Shown here: positions 53,227 through 57,758 of the stretch, piece by piece
How the letters are laid out: every line of letters starts with the position of its first letter
Numbering within the stretch: position 1 is the stretch's first letter
Notes under the pieces: generated by a model
The model's database searches: none
The model's input: only the letters and a program-made list of their open reading frames with translations
Told to the model about the DNA's origin: nothing
DNA from: Planctomycetaceae bacterium
Lineage (GTDB): Bacteria > Planctomycetota > Planctomycetia > Planctomycetales > Planctomycetaceae
Reading direction: 5' to 3'
Assembly (NCBI GenBank): GCA_900299185.1
Contig: OMIV01000221.1
Coordinates: 1 to 57,758 of the forward strand
Length of the DNA: 57,758 bases
Translations under genes and position numbers: made by a program

Positions 53227-54231
53227 ATGGCGATCAAGGTTTACTACGACGACGATGCCGATCTCTCGCTCTTGAAGAACAAGACGATTGCGATCATTGG
53301 CTACGGCAGCCAAGGTCACGCTCAAGCTCAGAACCTGCGAGACAGCGGCTGCAACGTCATTGTTGGCCAACGTCCTGGCAGTGCCAACTACGACCTCGCT
53401 GTTAGTCACGGCTTTAAGCCCGTCTCGGCTGCCGACGCTGCCGCTCAGGGTGACCTGATCAACGTCCTGCTGCCCGACGAAGTCCAAGGCGACGTCTTCA
53501 AGGCCGACATCAAGCCGAACCTGAAGACCGGCAACCTGCTGATGTGCTCGCACGGCTTCAACATCCACTTCAATCAGATCGTTCCGCCACAAGGTATCGA
53601 CTGTGCTCTCGTGGCTCCGAAGGGCCCCGGTCACTTGGTCCGCAGCGAATACGTTAAGGGCGGCGGCGTCCCATCGTTGATCGCGTTGAGCGAAGGTGCT
53701 TCGGAGACCTCGCGTAAGCTGGCTCTGGCTTATGCCAAGGGCATCGGTGGTACTCGCGGCGGCGTCATCGAGACGTCCTTCGCGGAAGAAACCGAGACCG
53801 ACCTGTTCGGCGAGCAAGTTGTGCTTTGCGGCGGTGTCAGCGCTCTTGTGAAGGCAGCTTTCGAGACTCTGGTCGAAGCTGGTTATCAGCCTGAAATGGC
53901 CTACTTCGAATGTATGCACGAGCTGAAGCTGATCGTCGACCTGTTCTATCAAGGCGGTCTGAATTACATGCGTTACAGCGTTTCCAACACCGCTGAATAC
54001 GGCGACTACACACGTGGCCCACGCATTGTGACCGATCAGACCAAGGCCGAGATGAAGAAGATCCTCTCGGAAATCCAATCGGGCCAGTTCGCTCGTGAGT
54101 GGATTCTAGAGAACAAGGCTAATCAAGCAGGCTTCAAGGCCGTTCGTCGTCGCGAACGCGCTCATCCAATCGAAGTTGTGGGCAAGCAACTCCGCAAGAT
54201 GATGACTTGGATCAACGCCAAGGAGTACTAA
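53227..54231 (+). CDS. ilvC: Ketol-acid reductoisomerase (class I)
   Basis: This 334-residue protein starts at ATG 53227, giving [20 protein letters not shown]. The nucleotide-binding motif is [20 protein letters not shown], then [13 protein letters not shown]. The knotted C-terminal domain has the acidic metal ligands in [19 protein letters not shown] and [20 protein letters not shown]. It performs the Mg-dependent isomeroreduction of acetolactate and acetohydroxybutyrate with NADPH. It is the second gene of the ilvN-ilvC pair and is followed by a strong terminator. Confidence 0.97.
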   Translation: MAIKVYYDDDADLSLLKNKTIAIIGYGSQGHAQAQNLRDSGCNVIVGQRPGSANYDLAVSHGFKPVSAADAAAQGDLINVLLPDEVQGDVFKADIKPNLKTGNLLMCSHGFNIHFNQIVPPQGIDCALVAPKGPGHLVRSEYVKGGGVPSLIALSEGASETSRKLALAYAKGIGGTRGGVIETSFAEETETDLFGEQVVLCGGVSALVKAAFETLVEAGYQPEMAYFECMHELKLIVDLFYQGGLNYMRYSVSNTAEYGDYTRGPRIVTDQTKAEMKKILSEIQSGQFAREWILENKANQAGFKAVRRRERAHPIEVVGKQLRKMMTWINAKEY

Positions 54232-54266
54232 TCGGTGCCGTAAAGCGGCTCCCCTCGTGAATGCAG

Positions 54267-54297
54267 AAAGGCTCGCAATTGCGAGCCTTTCTTTTTT
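54267..54297 (+). terminator. Rho-independent terminator after ilvC
   Basis: A perfect stem AAAGGCTCGC / GCGAGCCTTT with an AATT loop is followed by CTTTTTT, 35 bases after the ilvC stop. It ends the ilvN-ilvC unit and could also serve as a barrier to read-through from the convergent DUF1501 gene. Confidence 0.95.
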
Positions 54298-54346
54298 GAT
54301 GAGCACTGATCGCCGGACGCGACGAGTTTGGTCGAGTTGCAAATTC

Positions 54347-55819
54347 TTACATCAACTCAGAGATCGGATCGCCGAAGTAGATCTGATGCGGACGGTCCAG
54401 TTCATCGAGCCAATGCGCGGTGCGCGGAATGCCCAGTGCGCTGTAAATCGTAGCCGCCATGTTCTCTGGCGATTGAGGACAGCTCGCGGGATAGCCACCG
54501 ATCTTGTCGGATGAACCCACAACGTTACCGCCGCGAATGCCTCCGCCGGCAAACAGCACGGATTGCACTGCTCCCCAATGGTCACGACCGGCGGCATGGA
54601 ACGAATCTGACAACGTCGACAGCTTGGGAGTCCGACCGAACTCGCTAGCGACAACGACCAACGTGCTATCGAGCAGACCGGTTGCCTTGAGGTCATCCAA
54701 AAAGGCTGTCAACGCCCGATCCGTCGGTGGAAAGAGTCGCTCTTTCAAGCGGTAGAACGCATCGCCGTGAGTATCCCAGGTTTCGTTGTTGCCGAGATTT
54801 ACCTGCACCATGTTGACCCCGGCAGCCACCAACCGAAACGCCATCAACATCGACCATCCAAAGCTGTTCCGCCCGTAACGTCGAGCGATGTCATCGTCAG
54901 CGTTGGTCACGTCAAACGCGTTGCGCACCTTGGCATCCGAGAGCAACGAAATCACCGACTCGCTGTGCTGGTCGTACTTCCTCACAGCGGCCGATTCTTC
55001 GAGGGCTCGGCGCTGTGAATCGAGGTCTTGCAACAAGCTCATGCGAGCATCGAGCCGCCCGCGTGTCAGGCCCGGATTCAGAGTCAGTTGAGGAGCTTGA
55101 TACTTTCGGGCATCGGGCTGTTGAGGCGGCTTCTTGCTTTGATTCGGGAAGGTGTATTCGGGATACGCCCCGCGCCACATGGGGTCTCCATAGGGAGACG
55201 CTTCGATGAAGAACGGATCTCGTTGCTGCCCCATCAAGCCACCGAAAGCTCCGGGGATGACTCCACCAGACCAATGCACCAATCGCTCGGGCAACACGAT
55301 TGACGGCGGCAGGTTGTTGCGCGGCTTAACGGCATCTCCGACGGTCGAAGCAATCGACGGCCAGTCGCTTGGTCGCGGCTTTCGATCTCCCATAAAACCG
55401 ATCGACTTCGTGCTGCGCCCCGTCAGCATGAAGTAATGCCCGAGCGTGTGATCGTTCGTCGGATGAGTCAGCGAACGCAGAATCGCTAAGTCGTTGCTGC
55501 GTTCGGCGAGCAGCGGCAAGTGCTCGCAGACTTGAATGCCCGGCGTGCGAGTGTCGATCGGACTGAACTCACCTCGAATGCCATCAGGTGCGAGCGGCTT
55601 CAAATCCAGCGAGTCCTGCTGAGCCAATCCACCACTCAAAAACACATAGACGCAAGACTTCGCTGTCGCGGGAGTCGGCTGATCGGGATTGTCTGCCGCT
55701 TGAAGTGACCGCAGTTGATTCATGCCCAAGCCGAGCATGCCGATCGCTCCGGCTTGCACCGCAGTACGACGTGAAACAAGTGGATGACGCAGTGAATTCC
55801 GAGTGGCGTTCGATGGCAT
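54347..55819 (-). CDS. DUF1501 family exported protein
   Basis: This 490-residue protein starts at ATG 55819, five bases after GAGG; the longer frame up to 55900 adds no signal. The leader is PLVSRRTAVQAGAIGMLGLG, with a twin Arg and a hydrophobic stretch. DUF1501 landmarks are KSCVYVFLSGGLAQQDSLDL, RSLTHPTNDHTLGHYFMLTG, NNETWDTHGDAFYRLKE and VVASEFGRTPKLS with AAGRDHWGAVQSVLFAGGG. As with the other two paralogues, no DUF1549/DUF1553 partner is adjacent. Probable periplasmic protein. Confidence 0.94.
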   Translation of the reverse strand: MPSNATRNSLRHPLVSRRTAVQAGAIGMLGLGMNQLRSLQAADNPDQPTPATAKSCVYVFLSGGLAQQDSLDLKPLAPDGIRGEFSPIDTRTPGIQVCEHLPLLAERSNDLAILRSLTHPTNDHTLGHYFMLTGRSTKSIGFMGDRKPRPSDWPSIASTVGDAVKPRNNLPPSIVLPERLVHWSGGVIPGAFGGLMGQQRDPFFIEASPYGDPMWRGAYPEYTFPNQSKKPPQQPDARKYQAPQLTLNPGLTRGRLDARMSLLQDLDSQRRALEESAAVRKYDQHSESVISLLSDAKVRNAFDVTNADDDIARRYGRNSFGWSMLMAFRLVAAGVNMVQVNLGNNETWDTHGDAFYRLKERLFPPTDRALTAFLDDLKATGLLDSTLVVVASEFGRTPKLSTLSDSFHAAGRDHWGAVQSVLFAGGGIRGGNVVGSSDKIGGYPASCPQSPENMAATIYSALGIPRTAHWLDELDRPHQIYFGDPISELM

Positions 55820-56107
55820 CTGAACCTCAACAACCGCAGACCGTCTTCCAATCCAAGCTCGCTGATCGAGTCGTCGGCACCATAGCCAGCGTCCTATCAC
55901 CCAAACAACGGCGACGTCTCGACGAACCCAATTTGGCCGCTAATTCCAGCGAAGAATTCGAATCGAACGAGATCTCCTCGGAGCAAGCATTGCATTCAAA
56001 GATCCGCATTGACCCTCATTCTTGTCTGAACATAAAAGCCCGCCCGAATTCGACGGCGAAACGGATCTTCGCAGAGATGTCGACTGCAACTTCAAGGGAC
56101 TGAGCAC

Positions 56108-56887
56108 ATGCCGGGCTATCGAGATCTAATGACGTGGTTCATGGGCGCCTTCCTGTGCCTGCCCATCGCGGCGTACGCCGAAGAACCCAGCGAGCTATTG
56201 CAGCTCAACGAGGTCGGAGCGATTCATCTCAACGAAACCGACTCTCCCATAACTTCGTTTTTGAACCCGCAACAATCTCCTCACGCAGGCTTGCTTGGTA
56301 AGCGGTACTTCGGTGGTGCCTACGTCTATGGGCGAAACAAAGACGGAATGCTTCCCGGTGACATCCTGAAGGATGCCCACGGGTTTTCGCTCTCCTTTAA
56401 CTCGCCACTCTTGCCGGGAGATGGGACGAAGCCGTTTGCGATGGACGTCTTCGCCGGGTACTCGAAGTTCTTTGGCAGTGACACGGCGAATATGGGATTC
56501 ATGTCACTCGACGTCGACTTGAGCGCGAGTGAGTTTGAAATGGGAGTCACACTCTACACCGAGTCCATTTCAAGAGTGCGTCCCTTTGTACAATTGGGTT
56601 GGATCTACACGACCACTGGCGTCTCTTTTGACACCCCACCTGGCGCCTTTGAGGTCAGCCAGCACGACTCGAATTTATTGCTCAACGTCGGCAGTGAATT
56701 CGACCTTTCTAACCGATTCACCTTGCGCACCGTGCTGGATATCGACACCGAAGAGTTCGATTCGTCAACGGTTTCCGGCGAGCTGATCTACACAGTGTCA
56801 GAGAGCGTCTTCTTTCGCATGGGTGCTTTCACGGACCTCGACGCGAGCTTCTATGGCGCCATCGTTGGTGGCGGTGTGAAGTTCTAA
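56108..56887 (+). CDS. Outer-membrane beta-barrel candidate
   Basis: This 259-residue protein has a signal peptide (MTWFMGAFLCLPIAAYA then EE). It is made of alternating polar/hydrophobic strands, for example RYFGGAYVYGRN, AMDVFAGYSKFFG, VRPFVQLGWIYTTTGVSFDT and SVFFRMGAFTDLDASFYGAI. It ends with an aromatic C-terminal residue (GGGVKF), a feature of outer-membrane barrels recognised by BAM. AGGGAC lies about eight bases before the ATG. No specific porin family is recognised. Confidence 0.8.
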   Translation: MPGYRDLMTWFMGAFLCLPIAAYAEEPSELLQLNEVGAIHLNETDSPITSFLNPQQSPHAGLLGKRYFGGAYVYGRNKDGMLPGDILKDAHGFSLSFNSPLLPGDGTKPFAMDVFAGYSKFFGSDTANMGFMSLDVDLSASEFEMGVTLYTESISRVRPFVQLGWIYTTTGVSFDTPPGAFEVSQHDSNLLLNVGSEFDLSNRFTLRTVLDIDTEEFDSSTVSGELIYTVSESVFFRMGAFTDLDASFYGAIVGGGVKF

Positions 56888-56912
56888 GTACATCAGTTGA
56901 GACAGCAACGCT

Positions 56913-57758
56913 TCAACTATTCATGCCGCGCCACAGACGTTCGAGCAGCGGCAGGCAATCTGCATTGGGAGTGAACCGCGCGTAGGCCACTCGCGCGTAG
57001 AGCTGAGCGACTTCGTGTCCGTCTTCTCCGACGGGCAACTTGCGAGCGATCAAGCGTTGGCCGAACTCCATCGGAGTGTGGTCGGGGCGGCGAGGACAAT
57101 CGTGCTCAGCAGCCCAAGCTTGCAGAGCCTCGAACGAGTAACGCACCAACTCGACGACAGGAACTCGTTTGGCTCGACCGGATTGAAACGGGTTTGAGTA
57201 CTCCGCGAACGACCGCACTTGCACTTCGTCGGCTACAGATACTTCGATCTCACCTTCAGGCGACTTAGCTGACCAACGAAAGAGACTGAGGAACTCGTTC
57301 CACAGCTTGGTCAAGAAGGCCGCCACGGACTTCCAATACTTCACAAGGAGCCACAGCCCCACGGCACCCAACAGCCCATACATGCCCCAGCGAAAAGCGT
57401 TGCCCAACATTTCGGGCGTTGAAGTTGAACTAGCCGGCGGCTCGGTCGGTTGAGTCTCTGATCTCTGTTGTTGCTGAGCCTGTTGTTGGTCTTGACCCTG
57501 TTGAGCTTGACCCTGTTGAGCTTGCCCCTGTTGAGATTGACCCTGTTGAGATTGACCCTGTTGAGATTGACCCTGTTGAGATTGACCCTGTTGAGATTGC
57601 CCTTGTTGAGCTTGTCCCTGTTGTGCTTGTCCCTGCTGAGCTTGTCCCTGCTGAGCTTGTCCCTGTTGAGCTTGTCCCTGTTGAGCTTGTCCCTGTTGAG
57701 CTTGTCCCTGTTGAGCTTGTCCCTGTTGAGCTTGTCCCTGTTGAGCTTGTCGCGGCTC
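56913..57758 (-). CDS. DUF4129 protein with glutamine-rich repeat region, 5' end cut by window
   Basis: The minus-strand frame is open from the stop at 56913 to the window end, 281 residues, so the start lies beyond 57758 and internal ATG 57410 is not the true start. The upstream part is a run of QQGQA/QQGQS pentapeptides (from a 15-bp tandem repeat). A membrane helix follows (GMYGLLGAVGLWLLVKYW). The C-terminal DUF4129 domain carries VELVRYSFEALQAWAAEHDC, RPDHTPMEFGQRLIARKLP and AQLYARVAYARFT. In this family the domain sits at the cytoplasmic end; planctomycete members lie beside MoxR/DUF58 genes, expected to the right of the window. Function unknown. Confidence 0.88.
   Translation of the reverse strand, partial: EPRQAQQGQAQQGQAQQGQAQQGQAQQGQAQQGQAQQGQAQQGQAQQGQAQQGQSQQGQSQQGQSQQGQSQQGQSQQGQAQQGQAQQGQDQQQAQQQQRSETQPTEPPASSTSTPEMLGNAFRWGMYGLLGAVGLWLLVKYWKSVAAFLTKLWNEFLSLFRWSAKSPEGEIEVSVADEVQVRSFAEYSNPFQSGRAKRVPVVELVRYSFEALQAWAAEHDCPRRPDHTPMEFGQRLIARKLPVGEDGHEVAQLYARVAYARFTPNADCLPLLERLWRGMNS
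57496..57750 (-). repeat. 15-bp coding minisatellite, 17 units
   Basis: Seventeen consecutive 15-base units of the form CCCTGTTGAGCTTGT (with GAGATTGA and GAGCTTGC/T variants) run from 57496 to 57750. On the coding strand they read as QQGQA or QQGQS pentapeptides. Identical units cluster: four GAGATTGA units in a row (57526-57585), then six identical units at the end (57661-57750), a pattern typical of slipped-strand expansion. Confidence 0.97.

Noticed and set aside
53185..54078. Minus-strand open frame opposite ilvC
   Set aside because: The plus-strand KARI is unambiguous and the antisense translation has no recognisable features.
57496..57750. Tandem repeats that might look like a CRISPR array
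   Set aside because: The units are contiguous with no spacers, in frame with a protein, and no cas genes are near.

Overview
The window looks like a piece of a planctomycete (Planctomycetota) chromosome. The evidence is three DUF1501 proteins with Tat-type leaders, a PPC-domain secreted protein, a DUF4058 protein, a very large Ser/Thr kinase fused to FG-GAP repeats, a giant RTX/Calx-beta protein with the N-terminal LExRxLLS-type motif typical of planctomycete exported proteins, a VWA/amidotransferase-like membrane protein, and a DUF4129 protein. Genes are loosely packed on both strands with few operons. I see no rRNA, tRNA, CRISPR array, transposase or prophage gene, and no change of coding style that would mark an island. 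Both ends of the window cut through genes.

Layout. 1-3580 (minus): truncated VWA/GATase-like membrane protein, SnoaL-like protein, small membrane protein with an L7/L12-C-like domain, cyclophilin. 4187-6401 (plus): two lipoproteins, an LpoB-like PBP activator and a COG3014-like protein. 6709-10826: a DUF1501 protein convergent with a PPC-domain secreted protein. 11335-18369: secreted protein with a jelly-roll-like C-terminus, Dabb protein (minus), MFS permease, secreted protein, and an amylo-1,6-glucosidase-type glycogen debranching enzyme. 18487-20797 (minus): PilZ protein and a low-complexity exported protein. 21407-25705: RTX/Calx-beta/leishmanolysin-like protein. 26306-31732: Gfo/Idh/MocA oxidoreductase, Trm112-like protein, zinc-ribbon membrane protein, GT39-type glycosyltransferase. 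32117-34521 (minus): DUF1501 protein translationally coupled to an NAD-dependent epimerase. 34761-41656: DUF4058 protein and the kinase/FG-GAP giant. 42059-48762: metallophosphoesterase, S9 peptidase, Maf pyrophosphatase, GlgX. 48935-51767 (minus): ParE-type toxin with antitoxin, cyanophycinase-like S51 peptidase, RuvX, thioredoxin-like protein. 52535-54231: ilvN-ilvC. 54347-57758: third DUF1501 protein, outer-membrane-barrel candidate, and a DUF4129 protein with a pentapeptide minisatellite, cut by the window end.

How the genes work together. ilvN-ilvC serves branched-chain amino acid synthesis, although ilvB is not here. The two debranching enzymes of different families and the MFS permease suggest storage and oligosaccharide glucan turnover. 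Many products are exported or surface proteins, which fits planctomycete envelope biology. The LpoB-like protein is relevant to peptidoglycan synthesis in this phylum.

The most striking non-genic signal is the density and variety of dispersed palindromic repeats between genes. A 50-bp double-hairpin element occurs four times, with two copies identical over all 50 bases in opposite orientation. A 39-bp GC-rich palindrome occurs four times: one copy lies in frame inside the kinase domain and an inverted pair lies inside the 5' end of the PPC gene. A roughly 100-bp nested hairpin element occurs twice. Several further inverted-repeat families appear once or twice each.
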